From positions 1 to 64,000 of IMG/VR virus record IMGVR_UViG_3300008113_004357: a stretch of DNA of 64,000 nt. One strand, written 5' to 3'. Below the pieces are notes generated by a model. It did no database searches. It was given only the letters and a program-made list of their open reading frames with translations, and had not been told where the DNA came from. Shown here one piece after another: positions 15,918 through 24,559 of the stretch. The first letter of the stretch is position 1, and each line of letters begins with the position of its first letter. This DNA comes from a virus. Both the position numbers and the translations under genes were made by a program.

Positions 15918-16594
15918 AAGTTAAGTTAGTTTCTTATAGCCAACCTACAGAAGAATTTCGTCAACAAAACATAGACGATGCACTAGATCTAGTAGCTTAC
16001 TGCGCTCGTGTAAGTAACCCTGCTAATCAGTTCAATACAGAAACTAGCGAAAAGCTAATCAAGTATTTGATCAAGCATCAACATTGGAGTCCTCTCGAGA
16101 TGGTTAGTGCTTGTATAGAGATCACTACTACTAGAGATATTGCAAGACAAATCCTACGCCATCGTAGCTTTAGCTTTCAAGAGTTTAGTCAACGCTATGC
16201 TGATCCAACCGCAGAACTAGATGAAGCTTTTGTACTGCGTGAAGCACGATTCCAAGATACAAAGAATCGTCAAAATAGTGTAGAATTTGACATGAACGAC
16301 GAGCAACAAAAACTTCTTGCCTATGAATGGGAACGTGCTCAGAAGCGTGTACTATTTTCAGTTAAACAAGAGTATTCTTGGGCTATTAAAAACGGTATTG
16401 CCAAAGAACAAGCTCGTGCTGTTCTACCAGAAGGCCTTACTGTTAGTCGTATGTATATGAACGGTACTATTCGTAGTTGGATTCATTACATTGAACTTCG
16501 TAGTGCCAATGGAACACAAAAAGAGCATATGGATATTGCTCGTGCCTGTGGTCAAGTTATTGCAGAAGTATTTCCGCTGTCTAAATCATTGTAA
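15914..16594 (+). CDS. thyX: FAD-dependent thymidylate synthase
   Basis: 226 residues. Methylates dUMP to dTMP using methylenetetrahydrofolate, FAD and NADPH. The ThyX signature R-H-R-x7-S-x-R appears as RHRSFSFQEFSQRY (about 82-95). The C-terminal EQARAVLPEGLTVSRMYMNG and SWIHYIELRS match the substrate-binding region. Folate supply may connect to FolE upstream. The 3' end overlaps the 3' end of the convergent gene by 43 bases, so this marks the boundary between the rightward and leftward blocks. Confidence 0.95.
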   Translation: MKVKLVSYSQPTEEFRQQNIDDALDLVAYCARVSNPANQFNTETSEKLIKYLIKHQHWSPLEMVSACIEITTTRDIARQILRHRSFSFQEFSQRYADPTAELDEAFVLREARFQDTKNRQNSVEFDMNDEQQKLLAYEWERAQKRVLFSVKQEYSWAIKNGIAKEQARAVLPEGLTVSRMYMNGTIRSWIHYIELRSANGTQKEHMDIARACGQVIAEVFPLSKSL

Positions 16595-17484
16595 TGGAGA
16601 ACATTATCTGATTTCCTTGTTATATTGAAATCAAATGTTTTAAACCACTTACTTTGAATAGCTGTTAACGGTTCATCATCTATAGGGAGCTCATGCTTAA
16701 TGAGATTCCCTATTTTTTTGGCCAGTGCTAGTGGGTCTTCATTTTTAACTTTATCATAAAAGAAAGTATTGAGATAATCAAAGTCTCGAACATTAATAAA
16801 ATCCCAATCAGTAAAATGTGTCATGTAACAACCCTGACGAGCTCCTAGTATACTCCAAATGCCGTTTGATACATCTGCGCCTACCATTGACCAAATTCCT
16901 AATCGTTGGTAGTTACCTGGCCATACATCTTTTAATTGATTAACTCGTTGACCCTGTTCAAGTGACATCTTGACGCCTTCACGAAAGCCAGCTCTCCATG
17001 CTTGTAGTGGACTGCCGTTATTATGTATTTGACTAAAGGCTTTGTCTAAAGGCAAATATTCTAAATCCCAGCAAAAGTCTATTTGGCTTTTTACATTGTC
17101 ATTAGGAGCAGCTTCATGTGTTTGCATGTTAAGGACAACGTGCTTCGGCCAGCATTTAATGCCGCCATTGCCGTACATAAGTCCGTTGATAATATTATAA
17201 CTAGGCCAACTTACTACACAATTATCAAAATTAACATCTTCAGGTACTTCAATTACTTGATTAAGAAACTTTCCTGTAAGTACATTGTCACCGTCAATGG
17301 TGACAAATCTGTTTGTTTCAGATAAGTTTGCGGCAGCTTTATGAGCAGCATCACTGCCTTTAACACCGTGAACACGTTTTGCCCAAGGTATCTTTGAACA
17401 AAGATCTGCATAGTTACGATCAGCATCTGGCTCATCGTAACTGATATAGATTACATCATATTCACTTACTGTTATTTTTTTCAT
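16552..17484 (-). CDS. Glycosyltransferase-like protein of the VHGVKGSDAAH family
   Basis: 310 residues. DVIYISYDEPDADRNYADL at the N-terminus, then AKRVHGVKGSDAAHKAAA and RFVTIDGDNVLTG with a D-x-D-N motif, indicates a GT-A-like nucleotide-sugar binding fold. The second half contains a conserved MYGNGGIKCWPK and QAWRAGFREGVKMSLEQGQ. It is a close paralogue of the gene at 37501 and of the C-terminal domain of the giant repeat protein immediately upstream, with which it overlaps by 23 bases. Probably transfers a sugar; donor and acceptor are unknown. Last gene of the leftward run; its stop overlaps thyX tail to tail. Confidence 0.78.
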   Translation of the reverse strand: MKKITVSEYDVIYISYDEPDADRNYADLCSKIPWAKRVHGVKGSDAAHKAAANLSETNRFVTIDGDNVLTGKFLNQVIEVPEDVNFDNCVVSWPSYNIINGLMYGNGGIKCWPKHVVLNMQTHEAAPNDNVKSQIDFCWDLEYLPLDKAFSQIHNNGSPLQAWRAGFREGVKMSLEQGQRVNQLKDVWPGNYQRLGIWSMVGADVSNGIWSILGARQGCYMTHFTDWDFINVRDFDYLNTFFYDKVKNEDPLALAKKIGNLIKHELPIDDEPLTAIQSKWFKTFDFNITRKSDNVLHYNDLDSGNTSAIT

Positions 17485-20400
17485 TTAAGAATTGCTCGTA
17501 TAACCAATCAAAGTCGTTGATCTTAAATAAGTTGTCAGGATTTTCTGTGGCAAACTTACGTCCGGCGAGTGCGCCTTTTATGGCAAATTCACCGTAGGGT
17601 TTATCTGCTCCTTGTGTACACCACACATTTAGACGTTCTTCTGTTTCACTATCTACTTGACGATCAATAGTTTTACCTGCTAGTTTAGCACATTCACGGA
17701 ACGCTGACTTCCATGTTGAAAATTCATCAGTGTTAAAGGAAGTAACGTTACTGACAACTTGTACTGGTTTAAATTTATCGCTGATGCTAGTTGTCATATC
17801 AGGACGAGTTACATCCATACTCAATGTAAGTTGACGAGGTAACAGTTTAACACCACCATAACCGTAGACTAGATTATTAACAGGGTTTTGACTGCGCCAT
17901 ACATGAACTGTATCTCTTTCCCATACAGGTATTTCATAATCAAACTTGAAGTCATCAACTACAACTGCGTCACCATCAACTACCCAGAAGTTATCTGTAT
18001 CTGCCTGTTCGGCTGCTTTGATGTGAGCTTGATGAATGCCTTTAACTCCGTGTACACGTTTGACCCTTGGATACAGCGTTTTAACTCTGTCAAAGTTTTC
18101 ATCAGCATTACTTTCGTTATAACTAATAAACACAATGTCATATGGTTTAACTTTACTAGCTGTAATATTCCATTCTTTACGCTCAACTAGATAACGGAAA
18201 GTAATTTCCTTTTCACTTACAGGGGCATGTTTACTCATCAGGTTAATACCATTATAGTTTTCTTCGCCTCTAAATAAGTGTTTAAAACTGTGATTCATAT
18301 TTCTATCATAGGTATTATGATGACTGAAATAAGTGTCAAATGTAAATGTATCTAATACTTGAACTTCTTTTGGTACTACCCAGAACATGTCTGTAGTAGA
18401 CTCTTCAAGAGCAACTAGATAATCTCTATAAGTGCTTACTGTAAACTTATCAAATTGTTTTGGATTACTTGCTATTGTTTCAATTTCTTTTTTCTCTATA
18501 AAGAATCTTGTTTTAAATTCTCTTTCAGAGATTTGTTCTTCTTTTGAAAATAAACAAATGCCGTCCCAATGTTCACCATTCTTAAAAATATGTGTAACAT
18601 GTTGATTGTAACGAGGAACATAATAATCAAAGTTAAAATCTTCAACAACTTCTACATCTGGCCAGACGCACCAGAACATGTTAGACTCAGATAGTTTACA
18701 AGCTTGTTCGTAGTCCTTGTATGTTGAAATATTAAATTTATCAAACATTTTAGGCGTGCTAGCAACTTCGTCCCATTCCTTACGATCTGAAATGTGTCTA
18801 AATTTAAATTCTTTTTCAGAAATTAATTTTTTCTTGCTGGCAAGAATGACACCGTCATATGTGTCTCCGTTGAGGAACATATGATTTTCTTCTCTTTCGT
18901 AGCTGTTGTGGTAGCTGAAGTAAACATCAAACTTAAATTCATCAGATACAATTACGTCACTAGGAACTATCCAGAATAGATCAGTATCTGATTTTTCAAC
19001 TGCATCCATGTATTCATTGTAGCTGTCAATGTAAAATATATCGTATTTCTTTGGATAACTTGCGACTAATTCAACTATTATTTCTTTATCAGCAAAGAAT
19101 CTATATCTAAATTCTTTTTCAGAAACAAGTACTTCGGTTGAAAATAAACAAATACCGTCATAATGTTTGCTATTCTTAAACACATGAGTTAAGTGTTGAT
19201 TATAACGAGGCACATAGTAATCAAAGTCAAAATCTTCAACAACTTCTACATCATGCCATACACACCAGAACATCTTTGATGTTGAATTTTTTACAGCATT
19301 AAGATAATCGTCATAGGTTTTTATATTAAAGAATCTACTAAATTCTTTTGGTCTACTTGCAAGAACTTCCCACTCTTTTCTGTCGCTTAAAAATCTATAT
19401 TTGAATTCTTTTTCGCTTATGGATTTAAACTTACTGGCAAGTATAATTCCGTCATATGTATCTCCGTTGAGGAACATATGATTTTCTTCTCGTTCGTAGC
19501 TGTTGTGATAACTGAAATAAAGATCAAACTTAAATTCTTCAGCAGTAATAACATCGCTAGGAACTATCCAGAATAGATCAGTATTTGAGTTCTCAACTGC
19601 ATCAATGTATTCATTGTAGCTGTCAATGTAAAATATATCGTATTTCTTTGGATAACTTGCTAGGTAGTCAATTTCTTTCTTTTCTGTAAAGAATCTGTAC
19701 TTGAATTCTTTTTCGCTTACCTGTGAAGTTTTGCTGAATAAACAAATACCATCAAAATGATCTCCGTTCTTAAAAACGTGTGTAATGTGTTGATTGTATC
19801 GAGGTACATAGTAATCAAAGTCAAAATCTTCTACAACGTCTACATCATGCCATATGCACCAAAACATATTGCTTTTAGATTCTTTGCAAGCATTAAGATA
19901 CTGTTCATACGTTTTAATATAAAATTTATCAAACTCTTGTGGTATACTTACAAGTGTATCCCATTCTTTTCTTTCATTTAAGAATCTATATCTAAATTCT
20001 TTTTCACTTATAGGTCTAAACTTACTGGCAAGAATAACACCGTCATATGTATCTCCGTTAAGGAACATATGATTTTCTTGTCGACTATAGGTGTCATGGT
20101 GGCTAAAATAAAGATCAAACTTGTAGTCATTAACTACTGTAACGTCACTAGGTATTAACCAGAGCAAGTCTGTAATAGAAGATTGAACAGCATTTAAATA
20201 TTCATCGTATGTGTTAACATAAAATATATCATAATTTTTAGGATAGCTGATAGTATAGTCAACTTCTTTTTTGTCAGTAAAGAATCTGTACTTAAATTCT
20301 TTTTCACTTACTTTAGTGTGCTTACTAAACAGACAAACACCGTCATAGTACTCGCCGTTTTTAAAAATATGAGTAATATGTTGATTATAACGAGGAACAT

Positions 20401-22072
20401 AATATTCAAAGTCAAAATCTTCTACAACATCAATGTCGGGCCATATTGCCCAGAACATATCAGTTGTTGACTGTTCACAGGCTGTGAGATATTCTTCAAA
20501 AGAACTTATATTAAAAATTTCAAACTTAACCGGCGTACTTACTAATAACTCTTCTTCTTTTTTCTCAATGACAAATTTATTATCAAATTCCTTTTTAGAA
20601 ATTTCTAAAGATTTTGGAGTTAATAATACTCCGTCATAGAAATCACCGTTAAGAAAAGCATGATGTACAGATCTATCAAAGACATTGTCATGAGTATAAT
20701 AAACATCAAATTTAAAATCATCTTTGAGATTAATACCGGAAGGTATAATATAAAACAGTTCTGTTCTTGATTTTGATTTAGCTTCTAAATATTGCTCGTA
20801 AGAATCAACATAAAATTTATCGTACTGGCAGGGAACACTGGCTAAAAGATCCCATTCTTTACGCTCGACAATATATCTATGTTCTATTTCTTTGGCGCTA
20901 ACTGGCTTGTACTTACTTAATAAGAAGATACCGTTATATAATTTGTCATTATTAACTAGGTGTACAAATGCGTGATTTTCTTGTCGTTCGTAGGCATTAT
21001 GATATGTAATGTATAGATCAAATTTAAAATCATCGACTACTTTTAAGTTAGGACTAGTCATCCAAAACAAATCTGTAGTCGACTGCTTTACTGCTTCTAA
21101 ATATTGATCATACGTTTCTATTTCAAAAATATCGTATGATTTTGGAACGCTGGCAACATAATCAACTTCTTTTTTGTCAGTGAAGAATCTATATTTAAAT
21201 TCTTTTTCAGTTACTTTGTTGTGTTTACTAAACAGACAAAGTCCATCATAATATTCTCCATTTTTAAATACATGGGTAACATTCTGATTATAACGAGGTG
21301 CATAGTAATCAAAAGTAAAATCTTCTAAAAGTTCTATGTCATACCATATTGCCCAGAACATATTTGTTGTTGAATTTTCGCAGGCAGCAAGATAATCGTC
21401 GTAGGTTTTTATATTAAACTTTTCAAACTCTTTAGGACGACTTGCAAGAATTTCCCATTCTTTTTTGTCGCTTAAGAATCTATATCTAAATTCTTTTTCA
21501 CTTATAGGTTTAAATTTTGATGCTAAAATGATTCCGTCATATGTATCTCCGTTAAGGAACATATGATTTTCTTGTCTCTCATAACTATTATGATGACTAA
21601 AATACAGATCAAATTTAAATTCTTCAACGACTGTAACATCGCTAGGAACTATCCAAAACAAATCAGTGGTTGCATTTTCCAGTGCGTTGATATATTCTTC
21701 ATAGGTATCTATGTAAAAAATATCGTACTGTTTAGGAATACTTGCTACTAAATCAATTTCTTTTTTATCAGTAAAGAATCTATATTTGATTTCTTTATCG
21801 CTAATATACTTGTGGCGGGGGACCAAAGACAATCCGTCAAAGTATTCGTTATTTTTAAAAATATGCACATAGTCTTCGTCCCATTTAGGGATTGAATAAG
21901 AAGAAAAATCAAAATCGTCTTTTAGTTCTATGTCGTCCCACACTGTCCAGAACATAGAAGTAAGAGCTTTTGATTTAGCTTCGTCGAAGTTTTTGGCTTT
22001 TTTAGCAAACGGATATTTTGATTTAATGACTTTCCAATTTGGATTATTTCCAATAACAAAAATATCGTACAT
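17462..22072 (-). CDS. 1,536-residue protein of 13 glycosyltransferase-derived repeats plus a full C-terminal domain
   Basis: The protein is almost entirely repeats. Residues 1-1310 hold 13 modules of 97-115 residues; 1311-1536 form a complete domain homologous to the genes at 16552 and 37501 (YDIVFISYNESNADENF, RVKRVHGVKG, FWVVDGDAVVVDDFKFD). Modules alternate between two types. Type I reads FW-x-x-W-x-D ... YYVPRYNQHITHVFKNG ... DGICLFSK; type II reads LFWIVPSDV ... YFSHHNSYER ... NHMFLNGDTYDG ... ILASK. Each aligns to residues around the DGD of the C-terminal domain, with DGD changed to PSD or WxD, so the modules probably keep the fold but not catalysis. No signal peptide or membrane segment. 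Possible roles: a multivalent glycan-binding array, a scaffold or a processive polymerase. I know of no described protein of this design. Confidence 0.85.
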   Translation of the reverse strand: MYDIFVIGNNPNWKVIKSKYPFAKKAKNFDEAKSKALTSMFWTVWDDIELKDDFDFSSYSIPKWDEDYVHIFKNNEYFDGLSLVPRHKYISDKEIKYRFFTDKKEIDLVASIPKQYDIFYIDTYEEYINALENATTDLFWIVPSDVTVVEEFKFDLYFSHHNSYERQENHMFLNGDTYDGIILASKFKPISEKEFRYRFLSDKKEWEILASRPKEFEKFNIKTYDDYLAACENSTTNMFWAIWYDIELLEDFTFDYYAPRYNQNVTHVFKNGEYYDGLCLFSKHNKVTEKEFKYRFFTDKKEVDYVASVPKSYDIFEIETYDQYLEAVKQSTTDLFWMTSPNLKVVDDFKFDLYITYHNAYERQENHAFVHLVNNDKLYNGIFLLSKYKPVSAKEIEHRYIVERKEWDLLASVPCQYDKFYVDSYEQYLEAKSKSRTELFYIIPSGINLKDDFKFDVYYTHDNVFDRSVHHAFLNGDFYDGVLLTPKSLEISKKEFDNKFVIEKKEEELLVSTPVKFEIFNISSFEEYLTACEQSTTDMFWAIWPDIDVVEDFDFEYYVPRYNQHITHIFKNGEYYDGVCLFSKHTKVSEKEFKYRFFTDKKEVDYTISYPKNYDIFYVNTYDEYLNAVQSSITDLLWLIPSDVTVVNDYKFDLYFSHHDTYSRQENHMFLNGDTYDGVILASKFRPISEKEFRYRFLNERKEWDTLVSIPQEFDKFYIKTYEQYLNACKESKSNMFWCIWHDVDVVEDFDFDYYVPRYNQHITHVFKNGDHFDGICLFSKTSQVSEKEFKYRFFTEKKEIDYLASYPKKYDIFYIDSYNEYIDAVENSNTDLFWIVPSDVITAEEFKFDLYFSYHNSYEREENHMFLNGDTYDGIILASKFKSISEKEFKYRFLSDRKEWEVLASRPKEFSRFFNIKTYDDYLNAVKNSTSKMFWCVWHDVEVVEDFDFDYYVPRYNQHLTHVFKNSKHYDGICLFSTEVLVSEKEFRYRFFADKEIIVELVASYPKKYDIFYIDSYNEYMDAVEKSDTDLFWIVPSDVIVSDEFKFDVYFSYHNSYEREENHMFLNGDTYDGVILASKKKLISEKEFKFRHISDRKEWDEVASTPKMFDKFNISTYKDYEQACKLSESNMFWCVWPDVEVVEDFNFDYYVPRYNQHVTHIFKNGEHWDGICLFSKEEQISEREFKTRFFIEKKEIETIASNPKQFDKFTVSTYRDYLVALEESTTDMFWVVPKEVQVLDTFTFDTYFSHHNTYDRNMNHSFKHLFRGEENYNGINLMSKHAPVSEKEITFRYLVERKEWNITASKVKPYDIVFISYNESNADENFDRVKTLYPRVKRVHGVKGIHQAHIKAAEQADTDNFWVVDGDAVVVDDFKFDYEIPVWERDTVHVWRSQNPVNNLVYGYGGVKLLPRQLTLSMDVTRPDMTTSISDKFKPVQVVSNVTSFNTDEFSTWKSAFRECAKLAGKTIDRQVDSETEERLNVWCTQGADKPYGEFAIKGALAGRKFATENPDNLFKINDFDWLYEQFLNEKNNSK
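18143..22072 (-). repeat. Tandem array of 13 coding modules, about 597-nt super-period
   Basis: Module residue limits are 1-115 (I), 116-215 (II), 216-312 (I), 313-416 (II), 417-516 (II), 517-613 (I), 614-713 (II), 714-810 (I), 811-910 (II), 911-1009 (I), 1010-1109 (II), 1110-1206 (I), 1207-1310 (II). A type I-type II pair spans about 197-199 residues. At DNA level a 56-base block at 19008-19063 recurs exactly at 19605-19660 and a 28-base block at 18960 recurs at 19557, both 597 bases apart, showing recent duplication or conversion of whole pairs. Confidence 0.9.
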
Positions 22073-22078
22073 ATCATT

Positions 22079-22810
22079 CTACCATGTAATAAACTTATAT
22101 AGCTCTTTTGCGTAGAGCTCGTGAGGTTTTTCTCCGTGATGCCAATATTTTGCTAAAGAATTCTGATGACCTTCTCGCTGGTACTTGAGATAAAAAGAGT
22201 TATTTGAATTATCAAAATCCATATATCGAGAACCGTCTATTAACTTTAAGTAAAAATCAGTCCATCGATCTCGTTTGACAAAGTGCATGGTATTACACAT
22301 GACATACTGAATACCCATTGACTTAAAATAAGACTGTAGTTGATGTACAAGATTTAAACTTTGAATTTCTAAATATGACTGATTTGATGCCATGAACTTT
22401 TGATAAAATGGTATTAATCTTTTTTCCCAATCTGAATTTCCATTAAAGCCAGGATTTAATCTATAGAATACATTATTAGTATTTCCAAACCAAGAATTAG
22501 TTTCAGATATAATATATTTTGTTCCTAATTCTGACGGTATCTCCATACGCACACTTTCGGTCCATGCTACGCAGACAAATAGGTCCATACTTTCAGGATC
22601 ATATTCTCTATGCATCCATTCTAATATTGATCTAGCTATAGTAGGGTTAGCCGATCCTGGAGAAGAAATATTAATAGGTCTATACCCTAGCATCTCAGCT
22701 AATATGTTTCCAAATGATTTGCTTCTATTAAAATCAGAATCTAATTGCCCATCTATCTCTGATCCCGATGCGTGGCTGCATCCAGAGATTAACATTACTT
22801 TCTCTTTCAT
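22079..22810 (-). CDS. SGNH/GDSL-like hydrolase
   Basis: 243 residues. LISGCSHASGSE near the N-terminus (Ser12 in G-C-S-H) is the nucleophile block. NISSPGSANPTIARSILEW gives the Gly/Asn blocks, and KYWHHGEKPHELYAKEL near the C-terminus supplies the catalytic His. SGNH enzymes include O-acetylesterases and acyltransferases that act on polysaccharides, so it could trim or acylate the glycan made by neighbouring glycosyltransferases. There is no signal peptide, so action would be cytoplasmic unless released at lysis. Overlaps the upstream gene by four bases. Confidence 0.75.
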   Translation of the reverse strand: MKEKVMLISGCSHASGSEIDGQLDSDFNRSKSFGNILAEMLGYRPINISSPGSANPTIARSILEWMHREYDPESMDLFVCVAWTESVRMEIPSELGTKYIISETNSWFGNTNNVFYRLNPGFNGNSDWEKRLIPFYQKFMASNQSYLEIQSLNLVHQLQSYFKSMGIQYVMCNTMHFVKRDRWTDFYLKLIDGSRYMDFDNSNNSFYLKYQREGHQNSLAKYWHHGEKPHELYAKELYKFITW

Positions 22811-24063
22811 TTTACTAACCTTTGAACAGTTTTAAAAGTTGTTTTAGACAATAAACATTGATAATTATGATCTAATATTGATTGCATTTGATCGTACATG
22901 TCACGCAGTTCGTTAATAGATTTAGAATTTATATAATTTATAAGATTTAAAATTTTAATAGTTCGTACTTCATGATTAGATTCTTCATCATAACTTTCAT
23001 CCCAGAAATCGCTAAATGTTTTAAATCCCATCCTTTTAGCATATTCTAAAGTGTACGGTGGTGCTACTAATATAAATGGTTTTTTATATCTTATAGCTTG
23101 ATATAATTTTTCACTGTAATTTCCACAATGTTGCGCGAAACGTGTTTCATTAATTACATCACAAAAACTATCATTATAAAAATCTCCCAGTGGATTTAAT
23201 TTAAAATTATTAATAGCAGGGGTTTCATAATTATCATAGCTTTCTGTTATAGGATAATAAGATGGATTTTCATTGTTTATATCAACAGCATTAGTTGCTT
23301 TAATATCTAAACAAACAGGAGAATGATAATTTAAAATTTCAAATCCAGACATTAGTTGTTCGTATAATTCTTTATTTGTTTTTTTCCAATTGTGTATTGG
23401 AAAAAATAAATCATGTGCAAATGCTTGACCATTGCAATTAAAATACCAACTGTAGTTAGAAGAAACTGTTGATAAAAATGCTGTAATTAGATGACGGTGT
23501 TTTGTATATCTCCAATTTACACAAATAAACTTTTTAGTAAATTTGTTGTTAGGAAAACTTTCAAATAACGAGTAATTTTTTAAAAACAAATCATTTGTTA
23601 CTAGTTTCATTATTTTAGTGTAATGTGGATGATAGTAGGCTACCTTATAATCGCAAGTATTCACTATTACTCTTTTTAATCCATTACGTATAACATACTC
23701 TTTAATGCTGTCTAATTCGTCAGCTCTTATTTCGTTTAGATTTGTTTCAAAAGGAAACTCGCTGTAGAATCCTCTATTATGATGATAATTCTCCCTACGA
23801 GAACAAATAGGCTCATATAAGAAAAAATATAAACCCAATCTATTCATAGTTTCCACATCACTGGCACTATGATTAATATTTTTTAATCCTGTCAATTCCC
23901 CGTTACCCATATAGACAAAAACAGGAATATGAGGAGCTAGGCCGGAAGAATTTCTAACTTGGGTCATGAATACATTTGCATCTGTTTCAGGGCGATTTTT
24001 CATGCCAGGAATACTAAACCAATGTAACTGAGTCAATTCGTGATCTGGCGGATTAGAGCTCAT
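22807..24063 (-). CDS. Glycosyltransferase-like protein, SEK/KPF paralogue family (copy 1)
   Basis: 418 residues. The C-terminal part has NYSEKLYQAIRYKKPFILVA, GFKTFSDFWDESYDEESNHE and LDHNYQCLLSKTTF. The middle has FICVNWRYTKHRHLITAFLS. The same layout (x-N-x-R-x-x-H-R-x-x-L then S-E-K-x-F/L ... P-F-I-L ... G-x-K-T-F) occurs in the genes at 28401 and 31542. The E-x-x-x-x-x-S-E-K ... P region resembles the donor-binding end of GT-B/exostosin-like transferases. Sugar and acceptor unknown. Overlaps the oxygenase gene by 11 bases. Confidence 0.68.
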   Translation of the reverse strand: MSSNPPDHELTQLHWFSIPGMKNRPETDANVFMTQVRNSSGLAPHIPVFVYMGNGELTGLKNINHSASDVETMNRLGLYFFLYEPICSRRENYHHNRGFYSEFPFETNLNEIRADELDSIKEYVIRNGLKRVIVNTCDYKVAYYHPHYTKIMKLVTNDLFLKNYSLFESFPNNKFTKKFICVNWRYTKHRHLITAFLSTVSSNYSWYFNCNGQAFAHDLFFPIHNWKKTNKELYEQLMSGFEILNYHSPVCLDIKATNAVDINNENPSYYPITESYDNYETPAINNFKLNPLGDFYNDSFCDVINETRFAQHCGNYSEKLYQAIRYKKPFILVAPPYTLEYAKRMGFKTFSDFWDESYDEESNHEVRTIKILNLINYINSKSINELRDMYDQMQSILDHNYQCLLSKTTFKTVQRLVK

Positions 24064-24559
24064 TAAGTTCTCCTGTAATTTGAAGTGTGTACCTATCTGC
24101 TATTCCAATATTACTAGCTGCATGGGGAACATCGTACTGCCAGAAAAAATAATCTCCTGCTTTCCAATTTACATAACCAACATCTGCTATTTCTAAATAA
24201 TGTCCAGGTTTCCAATCTTCTAACATGATTAACACTCTACACACATTACTTGGAACTGCGTTAAATAATTTAGTGTAAGTTCTAAAATGATCTGTGTGCA
24301 TGGGCATTATTTCTAAAGTACTCATTTTATAAAAATTATAGGTTTGATTTTTTAGACCGAACATATTATTAAATTTTTGTACCCAGTCTGGTAAAAGATT
24401 TTTACTGTCGTACATTGATCCTGTAAAACTTTTTACATAGTCGTAACCCTTTTCTTTCCATTGAGAAACTTCTTGTTCAGTAACTGGTTGTTTAATATAT
24501 GAAAAAGTTCTATAACTGTGATCCCAAAAAGGATTAACATGACCGGTATAAAAATTCAT
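24053..24559 (-). CDS. 2-oxoglutarate/Fe(II)-dependent oxygenase-like protein
   Basis: 168 residues. H88-x-D90 (PMHTDHF), H146 (DVPHAASN) and R156 (ADRYTLQ) form the H-x-D...H...R pattern of the double-stranded beta-helix oxygenases, with strands RVLIMLEDWKPGHYLEI and AGDYFFW between. Would hydroxylate an amino acid, nucleoside or sugar-linked amine using 2-oxoglutarate and O2. Placed between an amidinotransferase and a glycosyltransferase-like gene with 4- and 11-base overlaps, so it probably acts in the same pathway. Distinguished from a simple cupin by the HxD spacing and the late Arg. Confidence 0.78.
   Translation of the reverse strand: MNFYTGHVNPFWDHSYRTFSYIKQPVTEQEVSQWKEKGYDYVKSFTGSMYDSKNLLPDWVQKFNNMFGLKNQTYNFYKMSTLEIMPMHTDHFRTYTKLFNAVPSNVCRVLIMLEDWKPGHYLEIADVGYVNWKAGDYFFWQYDVPHAASNIGIADRYTLQITGELNEL

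Noticed and set aside
17462-22072. Regular spacing of repeats considered as a CRISPR array or satellite
   Set aside because: The period is about 300/597 bases, fully coding, with codon-level variation; there are no short identical repeats with unique spacers.
24053-24559. Calling the 168-residue protein a cupin like the one at 2818
   Set aside because: The HxD spacing, distal His146 and Arg156 match 2OG-Fe(II) oxygenases better than the cupin motif 1/2 pattern.
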